64,000 nucleotides of DNA from Saccharothrix sp. NRRL B-16348 (lineage in GTDB: Bacteria; Actinomycetota; Actinomycetes; Mycobacteriales; Pseudonocardiaceae): assembly GCF_001280085.1 (NCBI RefSeq), contig NZ_LGED01000113.1, positions 166,753-230,752 of the forward strand, in the 5' to 3' direction. The notes below the pieces were generated by a model. The model was not told where the DNA came from. It searched no databases and was given only the letters and a program-made list of their open reading frames with translations. Made by a program: the position numbers and the translations under genes. Below, piece by piece: positions 45,441-53,191 of the stretch; positions within the stretch are counted from its first letter, which is position 1, and every line of letters starts with the position of its first letter.

Positions 45441-46001
45441 CCGGCTCGGCACGCACGACGGCGTGAGATCGACCCGTCCGGCAGCCCGCCACCCCACCCG
45501 GGTGGCGGGCTGCCTGCCTGTTCGGGGTCGGTTCGCGGGCTGGGTGTGCGGCGGGTTGGCGCGCGGGGGTGTGGTGCGCCGCGGGGGTCGTCCGGTGGTG
45601 CGGTCAGCCGACGGCGCGGCGGCCGGGGTCGTGTGGTGGCAGGGGTCGCGCGGAGGCCGGGGTTGGCGCGGTAGCCAGGGTCGTGCGGTGGCCGGGATCA
45701 CACGGTGGCAGCGGCGCAGCTGTTGGTCCGCGCCGCCGAGGTCGGGGCGAGCGGTGGCGCGGGAGTGACCCGTGGATGGCCCTGTGGTGACTCGCCGGCT
45801 ACCAGGAAGCGGCAAGGTGGGAAGTGACGGTGCCGCAGGGTGTTCGAGGCATGGACGCCCGGTGGGCACGGCGGCGGCCACGTGCGCGGCGTTCCGGCCC
45901 GTTCCGGGGTGCTCGACGGCGGTCGACGCTTCGGCGCGCTGATACGGCGACCCGAAGAAGTGCTGCCCGATGGGGCAGCGTTCTCTGCACCTGTGCGCAA
46001 A
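45441..46001. other. Gap after UnbU operon with minisatellite
   Basis: No gene is supported. CCGCCACCC/GGGTGGCGG at 45487-45509 (CCCGCCACCCCACCCGGGTG) forms a small hairpin after the UnbU operon that could act as a terminator. A minisatellite lies at 45625-45712. Confidence 0.4.
45625..45712. repeat. Degenerate minisatellite, 17-18 bp units
   Basis: About five imperfect units related to GGGTCGTGCGGTGGCCG, for example GGGTCGCGCGGAGGCCG and GGGTTGGCGCGGTAGCCA. Not related in obvious register to the repeat at 35366. It lies in noncoding DNA between convergent genes. Confidence 0.5.
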
Positions 46002-46042
46002 GGGGAAGACCCGCCGTCCGGCCGGGACGGCGGGTCTTCCCC
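46002..46042. terminator. Strong terminator after AraC regulator 3
   Basis: An 18-bp perfect stem (46002-46019 with 46025-46042) and a 5-nt loop, starting 10 nt downstream of the AraC stop codon. It probably stops leftward transcription. Confidence 0.85.
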
Positions 46043-46052
46043 GAGGCAGTCG

Positions 46053-46826
46053 TCAGCTCGCCGCGCCGGCGTCCAGGGCGACGGTGCGGATGTACGGCAG
46101 TGCGAGCAGCACCGGAGGGTCCAGCGTGCCGATCGGGCGCAGGCTCAGGTCGATGTCCTTGACCTGGGCGCCTGCCCGCACCGACACCGGACCGTACGAC
46201 GCCACGTTGAGCGCCTGGTCCTGCCCGAACGGCGCCTCGCCGAGCATCGATCCGCGCCCCAGTGCGACGGAGTGAGCCAGCAGGTGCCAGGTGCCGGGCG
46301 GCACGTTGGTGAGCACGTACGGTCCCGGCCGGTGGACCATGGAGCAGCGGACCGGTTTGCCCTGCGGAATCCGGTCCGGGAACAAGCCCAAGAAGATGAT
46401 TCCCGGCGCACCCCCCAGAGGTGCGTAGATCTCCCCCTGCACGGTCGACGTCCGCGCATCGGAACTCCGCCGGACCATAGGGATCGGCGGAGTCAGTCCC
46501 CCCAGTTGGCGATAGGTCGTCGGCGACACACCGACACTGGTGCGGAACCGCGAGCTGAACGTGCCCACGCTGGTGTAACCCACCCGGTGGCTGATATCGG
46601 TTACCGCCAACGTGGTGCACACGAGCAGCCGTTTGGCCTCTTGCAGCCGGATGGCGGCCAGAAATCGGCCGGGCGAGACACCGGTTACCCGCTGAAAAGC
46701 CCGGGAGAAGTGGAACTTGCTGTACATGGCGGTACGGGCCATGTCATCGATGGTGAACTGCTCACCGAGATTCTCGTGCATGAAGTTGATGACACGGCCT
46801 ACCGCCCGCTCTATTACGTCCTCCAC
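46053..46826 (-). CDS. AraC-family regulator 3, N-terminal HTH
   Basis: A 257-residue paralogue of the regulators at 35857 and 37002: MARTAMYSKFHFSRAFQRVTG and ISHRVGYTSVGTFSSRFRTS in the N-terminal HTH, then a C-terminal beta domain (IIFLGLFPDRIPQGKPVRC, YVLTNVPPGTWHL). The GTG start is chosen to match its relatives and has GGGGGT upstream; an ATG 12 nt earlier is the alternative. The upstream region contains a G-quadruplex motif on the coding strand. Confidence 0.9.
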   Translation of the reverse strand: MEDVIERAVGRVINFMHENLGEQFTIDDMARTAMYSKFHFSRAFQRVTGVSPGRFLAAIRLQEAKRLLVCTTLAVTDISHRVGYTSVGTFSSRFRTSVGVSPTTYRQLGGLTPPIPMVRRSSDARTSTVQGEIYAPLGGAPGIIFLGLFPDRIPQGKPVRCSMVHRPGPYVLTNVPPGTWHLLAHSVALGRGSMLGEAPFGQDQALNVASYGPVSVRAGAQVKDIDLSLRPIGTLDPPVLLALPYIRTVALDAGAAS

Positions 46827-46928
46827 TACGACCCCCATTCGCAGATGTAATGAAAGCTGAAACACGCCGCCCCGGCCCGCTGGACGATCCATCGCGCGGT
46901 GTTGAACTGGCGCACCGTCGCGCCACGA

Positions 46929-46964
46929 CCCCCAGTGAAACCCCCCGGTACCCCCAGTACCCCC
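46929..46964 (-). promoter_or_regulatory. G-quadruplex motif upstream of AraC 3
   Basis: On the minus strand there are four G runs (5, 5, 6 and 5) separated by loops of 4, 4 and 7 nt, a canonical intramolecular G4 pattern. It lies 103-138 nt upstream of the AraC start on its coding strand, so it could act in the promoter or the 5' leader. Confidence 0.6.
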
Positions 46965-48054
46965 GATTTTTGCAAGCTACCAGGGGCCCAACAGCCTGCG
47001 CAAGGAGCACAGATGCCGGCGACGAGCCCGTTCCATGATCGTCATTCACCCCGTTCCGATGATCTTGTGAACGCTCCGCGGCTCTATTTCCGGTGACCAT
47101 GGAACAGATTTTCGGCCACCAACGGACTTTATTGATGCGCCTTTCGGGTGATGTTGCGACGACGCGCCCTGGACCAGGTCAGGACCCGCGCCGACCGGCC
47201 GCGGACGACCAGGGTGGTCACGGCAGTCTTATCGGAGGGTCGCTCAAGTCCGTTTGCGACCGTAATACGGCAATCACGAAGATGCGCCGACAGGCGCCCG
47301 CCGGGGACACTGGATCCTCTCCAGGCCACACCGACGAGGACTATTACCGAGACCGCCGACCCCGCCATCCGAGGGTGTCGTCCGATCATTTGTGCGAACA
47401 ATGGAACGGCCGCCGCGACACGCCCCTGACCGAGCCGGCGTCCGCCCACTCCGGACTGGAACACCACCGACGACGCGCCTTCGCCGGCACGTCGACAGGA
47501 CCGGGTTCGACGGCGCGAGAGCCCCGGCGGCACGACGAGCACCGGGCGCCGGGTCCCGGAGCACTTCGCGATACGGCAAGGCACACCAAGACTTCACGCC
47601 CACCACACAGGACAGGACAGCCGCGACGGAGCGCCGTCGGATGGCACGCGTGAGGGCGCCGGACAGCCGCGTGAGCGCGCGCCGGTCAGACCGTCCTATG
47701 TGGACCGCACAGCGCGGCGCGCCCGGCGGGGACGGGTGCCCGCGGGGCGGTGCGGAGCCGCGCGGATGGGCCGGTACCGACCCATCCGCGCGGGAGGCGG
47801 TCGCTCAGTCCGGACAGGACGCGCGGGCCGCCCGCGCGTTCCGCTCGAGCGGGCTGGGGGTCCCGCTGGGAGGTCGGAACGCGGCATCGGCACGGAACTC
47901 GACCACCGCGGGAACGCGCGGCGGCGTAGCCTGACAGGTCGCGGGCACCGGCACCCCCCGGATCTCGGTCCGCAGTCGACGTTCGTAGCCCCACACACTA
48001 ACCGGCCTTGGTCCTAAAAAGCAACCAACTGGTGCGGAACCCGTAGTGGTTTGG

Positions 48055-48068
48055 CTAGGCTTGAGGTC
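48055..48068 (+). promoter_or_regulatory. -10 box of leaderless HxlR gene
   Basis: TAGGCT at 48056-48061 is 7 nt before the GTG start, the spacing of leaderless actinobacterial transcripts. The upstream sequence ACCAACTGGT (48023-48032) is a possible operator dyad. Confidence 0.5.
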
Positions 48069-48722
48069 GTGACGTCCAAGCGGAAGTACGACGACGGGTG
48101 CGCGGTGGCCCGCGCCCTCGACGTCGTCGGCGAACGCTGGGCGCTCCTGGTCGTCCGCGAGCTGATGTTCAACGCCAAGCGGTTCACCGACCTCCGGGTC
48201 GGGCTGCCGGGCGCGAGCCCCAACGTGCTGTCGCAGCGCCTGCGCGAGCTGGACGAGGCGGGCATCGTGCACCGCCGCAGGCTCCCCCCGCCGGCCGCCG
48301 CGTGGGTGTACGAGCTGACGCCGCGGGGGCGCGAACTCGAACCGGTCGTGGCCGCGCTGGCGAAGTGGGGCGCGTACGAACCGGGCACGCCGGACGAGCG
48401 ACCGATCAGCGTCGACTCGATGATGCTCGCGCTGCGGACGTTGTACGACCCGACGCGCTCCGACGGCTCGGTCATCGACTTGGCGGTGAGCCTGGGCGAG
48501 GACGGGTTCCGCGCCACCGCCTCGCCGGACGGCCTGCGGCTGGCGCGGGAGCCCGTCGAGCGGCCGGACGCGGTGATCCACTCGGACACGGCGACGCTCG
48601 GCGGCGTCGTCTCCGGTCGGCGCGAGCTGGCCGACGCCCTCGACACCGGCGACCTGGTGGTGGACGGCGACGAGGCCGTGCTGGTGCGCTTCATGATGCT
48701 GTTCACCCAGCCGGCGGCGTAG
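48069..48722 (+). CDS. HxlR-family transcriptional regulator
   Basis: A 217-residue regulator. The HxlR winged helix (residues ~8-98) shows CAVARALDVVGERWALLVVRE, RFTDLRVGLPGASPNVLSQR and LRELDEAGIVHRR. The C-terminal ~100 residues resemble an SCP2-like sterol-binding domain, common in actinobacterial HxlR proteins. Redox or ligand sensing is possible. No ribosome site is present, consistent with a leaderless transcript. Confidence 0.9.
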   Translation: MTSKRKYDDGCAVARALDVVGERWALLVVRELMFNAKRFTDLRVGLPGASPNVLSQRLRELDEAGIVHRRRLPPPAAAWVYELTPRGRELEPVVAALAKWGAYEPGTPDERPISVDSMMLALRTLYDPTRSDGSVIDLAVSLGEDGFRATASPDGLRLAREPVERPDAVIHSDTATLGGVVSGRRELADALDTGDLVVDGDEAVLVRFMMLFTQPAA

Positions 48723-49164
48723 CGGTCCCCGCGGCGCCCGACCGTGCGCACCGCCGCAACTGCGGAATGCCGCTCTGTTCGAAATCGTTACAATTCCACG
48801 CGACCGCACCCGGCGGCGCCCGCGCAGCGGGAATTCGGCAAGCCGATAGCACACGGCACGTCGTCCGCGCTTCTTCCGGATTGCTCTCTTCTACCGGCTT
48901 CGGCACTGCCGGACCGAGGCGGAACGCGGCGGAACACCGTGAGACCGCAAGCGGGAAGACGAAAAGCGCATAGGAACGCTATACAGTCGATCGTGCGGGT
49001 TCCCGCACGGTGACCAGGGACGACCACCGTACCGACGCGTGGACCAGTGAACTTCTCCCCGATTGCGCAGTCCGCACGGAGGCGTTCTTGGTGCGCCTGA
49101 AACCCGATATCGTCGCTGGTCACGGGGTAACGATCCGGTCGAGGCCGGCGCAGCAGGAGGAACC
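48723..49164. other. Gap upstream of membrane-protein pair
   Basis: A 442-bp gap with no supported gene. AT-richer segments at 48775-48800 and 48970-48990 are possible promoters. Confidence 0.35.
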
Positions 49165-49722
49165 ATGGTCGACACTCACGCCCATACCCATTCGGTGGGC
49201 GGTCCGCTCAACACAATCCGGCACAAGCCCGCGCTCTACGCCTTCACGTTGATCGTTCTCGCGCACTGGGCGGAGCACATCACCCAGGCCGTGCAGATCT
49301 ACGCGTTGGGGTGGCCGGTGCCGCAGGCCAAAGGCGCGTTAGGCCTGTGGTTCCCGTGGCTGGTCACGTCCGAGGTCATGCACTACGGCTACGCGCTGGT
49401 CATGCTCGTATTCCTCTTCGCGTTGCGGAAGGGGTTCGTCGGCCGCTCGAAGACGTGGTGGACGGTGGCGCTCGGCCTGCAGTTCTGGCACCACATCGAG
49501 CACCTGCTGCTGATCATCCAGGCGTCCGCCGGGACGAACCTGCTCGGCAAGGCGGCGCCGACGAGCATCATCCAGCTGATCATCCCGCGGGTGGAGCTGC
49601 ACCTGTTCTACAACACGGTGGTGTTCATCCCGATGGTCATCGCGATGGTGCTGCACATGCGGCCGACGCCCGAGGAGCGTTCGGAGATGCAGTGCTCGTG
49701 CGCGGTCGGCGCGTCGGCCTGA
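49165..49722 (+). CDS. His-rich four-helix membrane protein
   Basis: A 185-residue protein with AGGAGG 8 nt before ATG. Four helices (residues ~25-45, 55-82, 93-115, 133-155) each carry His: HWAEHITQ, VMHYGYALVM, FWHHIEHLLL and ELHLFYNTVV. Intramembrane His patterns like this occur in heme or diiron/copper membrane enzymes. The N-terminus HAHTHS is also His-rich and the end has CSC. I do not recognise the family. It is 4 nt upstream of the next gene. Confidence 0.75.
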   Translation: MVDTHAHTHSVGGPLNTIRHKPALYAFTLIVLAHWAEHITQAVQIYALGWPVPQAKGALGLWFPWLVTSEVMHYGYALVMLVFLFALRKGFVGRSKTWWTVALGLQFWHHIEHLLLIIQASAGTNLLGKAAPTSIIQLIIPRVELHLFYNTVVFIPMVIAMVLHMRPTPEERSEMQCSCAVGASA

Positions 49723-49726
49723 TCGC

Positions 49727-50950
49727 ATGCACAACCACGGCGCCGTCGGTCTGCCGCTCGGCTTCACCCTCCTCCGGCTGATCCTGCTCGGCGCGGTGAC
49801 CGTGGTCGCGGGCTGGGCCCTGGTCCGGCCGTTCGTGCCCGCCGCGTCGGGGTTGTCGACCCGGCGGGTGGTCACCGGGTTCGCCGGCATCGGTGGCGTC
49901 GTGGTGCTGCTCATCGCGGAGGCGTCCTGGATGCCTCCGCTGGCGGCGGTGGCGCTGATCGGTTCGCTCGCCGTTCCTCCCGCGCTGCGGGGCGAACGGC
50001 CGGTGCTCGGTCGGATCGTGGTGGCGGCCGCCGTCCTGGCGACGGTGGCCGCCGGCACGTGGTTCTCCGGACCGCCGTCGTCGTTCGCCTACATCACGTT
50101 GATGGCGGCGTTCGTCGGGGTGTCCTGGCTCGCGCTGTGCCCGCCGACCGCGGTGGTGCGCGTCGTCGGTGCGGCGCTGGGCGTGACGCTGCTGGCCGGC
50201 CTCGGCCAGGTCACGATCGCCGGGCAGCTCGCCACCCCGGCCACCGGCGACCCGCTGCTGACCCGCGTGGCGCTCGGCGGGAGCCCGGTGGACGTGCTCG
50301 TGGTGCCGCACATGCCCGGCTGGAACATCGTGCACACCACCGACACGCCGCTCGCCGTCGGCAACGCGCCGAACGCCCTCGTGCCCGCGCTGCCGCGGGA
50401 CGGGACGACGGGCCGGTGGGCGTTGGTGTGGCTGCCCGAGGGGCGCGGCGACCTGTGGCTGGACCGGGCGGGCACGCGGACCACCGTCCCGGTGAACCCC
50501 GGCAGCGTGGCGTGGACCGGCCCGGACGTGCGCGGCGCGGAGGGTCCGGAGTACGCGTCGGCGGTGCTGGCGGCGAAGCTGACCGGCAAGCGCGGCGACC
50601 TGCCGTGGCCCGGGCTGACCGACGCCGACGCGGCGGCGTTGCGCGCCGAGGTGGCGTCGATCGGCGGGCCGTTCTCCGTGGTGGCGGACGACTCGCGGCG
50701 CGCGGCGGACGCGGCGGTGGTCGTGCGCGAAGAGGCCGCACGGCTGGGCTACGCCGTCACGCCGGGAGCGCCGGAAGTCCTGGTGCTCGGCGGAACACCG
50801 CCACCGGACGCGCGGCACCGCCTGGCGCCGTGGCTCGAACCGCCGGACCTGACGACGCCCGAGGCACGCCGGTACGCACAAATGCTGGCCGCCACTTTCC
50901 CCGGCGCCGCGCCGTCCCGTTCGGGTCTCGCGGCCTGGTCTTCCGGCTGA
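49727..50950 (+). CDS. DUF6239-like natural-product-associated membrane protein
   Basis: A 407-residue protein. Six or so helices in the N-terminal half (residues ~12-175) are followed by an extracytoplasmic domain (VVPHMPGWNIVHT, then a beta-rich and helical part). The pattern fits DUF6239, a family named from natural-product clusters; I recall this from annotation and cannot verify it here. It is in an operon with the His-rich membrane protein, and the pair marks the probable right edge of the enediyne locus. An upstream MHNHG start may bind metal. Confidence 0.65.
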   Translation: MHNHGAVGLPLGFTLLRLILLGAVTVVAGWALVRPFVPAASGLSTRRVVTGFAGIGGVVVLLIAEASWMPPLAAVALIGSLAVPPALRGERPVLGRIVVAAAVLATVAAGTWFSGPPSSFAYITLMAAFVGVSWLALCPPTAVVRVVGAALGVTLLAGLGQVTIAGQLATPATGDPLLTRVALGGSPVDVLVVPHMPGWNIVHTTDTPLAVGNAPNALVPALPRDGTTGRWALVWLPEGRGDLWLDRAGTRTTVPVNPGSVAWTGPDVRGAEGPEYASAVLAAKLTGKRGDLPWPGLTDADAAALRAEVASIGGPFSVVADDSRRAADAAVVVREEAARLGYAVTPGAPEVLVLGGTPPPDARHRLAPWLEPPDLTTPEARRYAQMLAATFPGAAPSRSGLAAWSSG

Positions 50951-50985
50951 CGGTCGGTCCCGACCGGGCCGGGCGGCTCCGCGCC

Positions 50986-51195
50986 CTACCGGGGCTTGTC
51001 GTCGCCGCCGAACTCGACCGCGCCGAACACGTCGGCCAGGTTCGAGTAGTCGGTCTCCGGTATCGCCCGCAGCGCCTGCACGGCGGTCGGGTCGCCCTTG
51101 CGGATCGCCGCGTCGAGCAGGTCGTCCTTGCTCGCCGGAAAGTCGACGTCGGTCAGGCAGTCCTTCAGGTGGTCGCGGGTCAGCGTCCCGGCCAT
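50986..51195 (-). CDS. DUF2795 family small protein
   Basis: A 69-residue protein: LKDCLTDVDFPASKDDLLDA, ALRAIPETDYSNLADVF, a typical DUF2795 pattern. Such proteins are small acidic helical proteins common in actinobacteria, often near stress genes. ATG is preceded by GGAGGAG. Confidence 0.85.
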   Translation of the reverse strand: MAGTLTRDHLKDCLTDVDFPASKDDLLDAAIRKGDPTAVQALRAIPETDYSNLADVFGAVEFGGDDKPR

Positions 51196-51253
51196 GACTC
51201 CTCCAGCTCTCTCGCCTGCCGGTGCGGTACCCGCGACCCCGGCCGCGAAACGC

Positions 51254-51679
51254 CTACCTGGTCGGCACGCGCACGACGACCATGCCGTCGAGCAACCACG
51301 CGTCGATCCGCTCCACGTCCACCGCGGCCGGCACGGTGGCGCAGTAGTAGTAGGTGCGCGGGGAATCGGCCGGGCGCACGGTGATCCCCACCCGGTCACG
51401 CCGGATCGGCGTCCCGTCGGACCGCAGGTCCTGGTCGCGGATCTCCACCCGCACGTCGTTCGGTCGCACGTCTGCCAGCAGGGTGGCGAAGAAGTAGGCC
51501 TGCTCGGTCACCGCGACGTCGACGAGGAGGGGGCGTTCGTCGGCCGTGGCCAGGTCCCACTCCCGGCCGAGGTTCCGCCCGATCCGGTCCCACCACACGT
51601 CCATCTCCACCACCGGATCAGGCCCGGTGCAGGGCCCCGCGCCGGGGTCTCGGCGTCGGACTGTCAACCGCTCGACCAC
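51254..51679 (-). CDS. Hsp20/alpha-crystallin-like protein
   Basis: A 141-residue small heat-shock-type protein. The beta-sandwich shows LVDVAVTEQAYFFATLLADVR, DVRVEIRDQDLR and the C-terminal AWLLDGMVVVRVP, which recalls the GxLxV strand of the ACD. It is divergent in detail from typical Hsp20; remote similarity. In tandem with the DUF2795 gene. Confidence 0.7.
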   Translation of the reverse strand: MVERLTVRRRDPGAGPCTGPDPVVEMDVWWDRIGRNLGREWDLATADERPLLVDVAVTEQAYFFATLLADVRPNDVRVEIRDQDLRSDGTPIRRDRVGITVRPADSPRTYYYCATVPAAVDVERIDAWLLDGMVVVRVPTR

Positions 51680-51869
51680 GACGCCACCTCCGTTTACCTC
51701 GTCGTCTCAGTGGGAAATACCCCGGTCGGGGGTGGTCCACGCTCAGTCGATCGGGTGAACCAATGCCGTCCGTAGCGAGGCCCGAGGCGCGCGTGATTCG
51801 GCCGAACGCCCTGGGGTATTCCACCCGGGTAAGCGCCCGGTCCCCAGGAGCATGGAGGAGGACACGCCC

Positions 51870-52037
51870 ATGCACCGCGAGAGCGACAAGCACGGCCCGA
51901 TCAAGGACGACGAGCTCAAGCACGAGCTGGAAGGCACGTTGCGCGGCAACCGGCCGAGCCGGTCCGAGGAGTGGCGCGACCCGGAGCCACCCGCGGACGA
52001 CGACGTGACCGTGCCGGGTATCGACGAACCCCGCTAG
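51870..52037 (+). CDS. Small acidic hypothetical protein
   Basis: A 55-residue acidic protein (HRESDKHGPIKDDELKHELE, then RPSRSEEWRDPEPPADDD) of a kind seen widely in actinobacteria near stress genes. Ribosome site GGAGGAGG 9 nt before the ATG. Probably disordered. Confidence 0.7.
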   Translation: MHRESDKHGPIKDDELKHELEGTLRGNRPSRSEEWRDPEPPADDDVTVPGIDEPR

Positions 52038-52113
52038 CCGACGACAGTCCACTTCGGACAGTCCACGCCGCTTGTTCATTGTTGCTCGATCCGCCGGTGG
52101 GGCCGTCGGAGCG

Positions 52114-52149
52114 TTGACCGCGGGGTGAGGCGTCATTAGCGTCGATCGC
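52114..52149 (+). promoter_or_regulatory. SigA-type promoter, leaderless VOC gene
   Basis: TTGACC (52114-52119), 17-bp spacer, TAGCGT (52137-52142), then 7 nt to the GTG start at 52150. A textbook housekeeping promoter with a leaderless transcript. Confidence 0.75.
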
Positions 52150-52488
52150 GTGACTGCTGAACGCATCGCTCCCGTTGTCCCGACAGACGACCTCGCCGGC
52201 GCGGTCGAGCGGTGGTCGGCGTTGCTCGGCGTGGCGCCGACGTTCGTCGACGGCGACCGCTGGGCCCAGTTCGACGTGGCCGGCGGGCGGTTGGCCCTGT
52301 CCGGCGCGGACCGCGTGCACGACGGCCCGGCGATGTTGGTGAAGGTGCCGGACCTGGACGAGGCGGTGGCGCGCGCACAGGCCCTCGGCTTCCAGGTCGG
52401 CTACATCACCACCGGCCCGCACGAGCGGCGTTGCGTCGCGGTCGGACCCGACGGGTACGCCGCGATCCTGCACAGCCCCTTGGCCTGA
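52150..52488 (+). CDS. VOC/glyoxalase-family protein
   Basis: A 112-residue VOC fold: IAPVVPTDDLAGAVERWSAL, LLGVAPTFVDGDRWAQFDV and a C-terminal VGPDGYAAILHSP. Proteins of this size dimerise and act as isomerases, dioxygenases or antibiotic-binding resistance proteins. Metal-binding His/Glu positions are not clearly kept, so binding rather than catalysis is possible. Confidence 0.85.
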   Translation: MTAERIAPVVPTDDLAGAVERWSALLGVAPTFVDGDRWAQFDVAGGRLALSGADRVHDGPAMLVKVPDLDEAVARAQALGFQVGYITTGPHERRCVAVGPDGYAAILHSPLA

Positions 52489-52531
52489 GCACGCCCGAGC
52501 CACCACCGTCCACAGCGGACGGTGGGGCTGA

Positions 52532-53107
52532 TCAGCGCAGCGGTCTGACGACCGCGCGGGCCAGGGCTTCGGCGTGCGCGCGCGGTGCGGCGGCGGCATC
52601 CGGCCCTTCGGCGTAATAGCGCAGGAACGCTTCCTGGAAGCACGCCCCGACGAGCAGTGACGCCGCCGCGTCCGGGTCGGCGTCGGGCGCGATCCGGCCG
52701 AGCGCGCGCTCGGCCGCCAGGTACGCGACGAACGGCGTCGCGGCCTTCTCCGGGCCGCCACCGTGCGCGCTCATCGCCACCCGGTGGGCCGCCATCCGCT
52801 GGGGGTCCGAGAGCAGCGCGGCGAGCATCGGGATCGACCGCTGGTAGAAGTCCAGCACCGCGTGCGCGAGTTCGGCGAGGTTGTCCTCGACCTCGCCCTC
52901 CCCCGGTCGGACCGACACCCGGGACAGACCCGGCAGCCGTTCTTCCAGGACGGCGAGCAGCAGCCGCTCCTTGTCGCCGAAGTACTTGTAGAGCGTGGGT
53001 TCGGAGACCTCCGAGGCGTGCGCGATCTCCTTGGTGGTGGCTTGCGCGACGCCGCGCGTGCGCAGGATCTCGGCCGCCGCGTCGAGGATCCGGTCCCGTG
53101 TGCCCAT
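52532..53107 (-). CDS. TetR/AcrR-family repressor
   Basis: A 191-residue TetR protein: TRDRILDAAAEILRTRG, ATTKEIAHASEVSEPTLYK, YFGDKERLLLAVL. It is divergent from the SGNH hydrolase gene and shares an 85-bp gap with a large double dyad. It likely represses itself and the hydrolase. Confidence 0.92.
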   Translation of the reverse strand: MGTRDRILDAAAEILRTRGVAQATTKEIAHASEVSEPTLYKYFGDKERLLLAVLEERLPGLSRVSVRPGEGEVEDNLAELAHAVLDFYQRSIPMLAALLSDPQRMAAHRVAMSAHGGGPEKAATPFVAYLAAERALGRIAPDADPDAAASLLVGACFQEAFLRYYAEGPDAAAAPRAHAEALARAVVRPLR

Positions 53108-53131
53108 GCCGTCCCACCTCGCTGTTTGACA

Positions 53132-53176
53132 GGTTAGTGAATACTAGCTCACCATAGGGGCTAGTGTTCACTAACC
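53132..53176. promoter_or_regulatory. Double TetR operator
   Basis: Two 17-bp arms (53132-53148 and 53160-53176) form an inverted repeat with one mismatch. Each arm is itself a dyad (TAGTGAATACTA and TAGTGTTCACTA). This suggests two TetR dimers binding between the divergent TetR and SGNH hydrolase genes. Confidence 0.8.
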
Positions 53177-53191
53177 ACTCTGGGGGACGGC

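Larger units (their letters stand above)
46827..48068. other. 1.2-kb gap between AraC 3 and HxlR
   Basis: No frame here looks like a real protein. It contains a G-quadruplex motif (46929-46964, minus strand G-rich) and a hairpin CCGCGCGGATGGG/CCCATCCGCGCGG (47758-47770 and 47781-47793, 10-nt loop) whose gene is not clear. Confidence 0.45.

Noticed and set aside
47093..47653. 186-codon frame between AraC 3 and HxlR
   Set aside because: No ribosome site and a composition rich in Arg, Pro, His and Gly without hydrophobic periodicity; judged noncoding.
47758..47793. Hairpin as a gene terminator
   Set aside because: The 13-bp stem is real, but no supported gene ends next to it on either strand, so it is not listed as a terminator.
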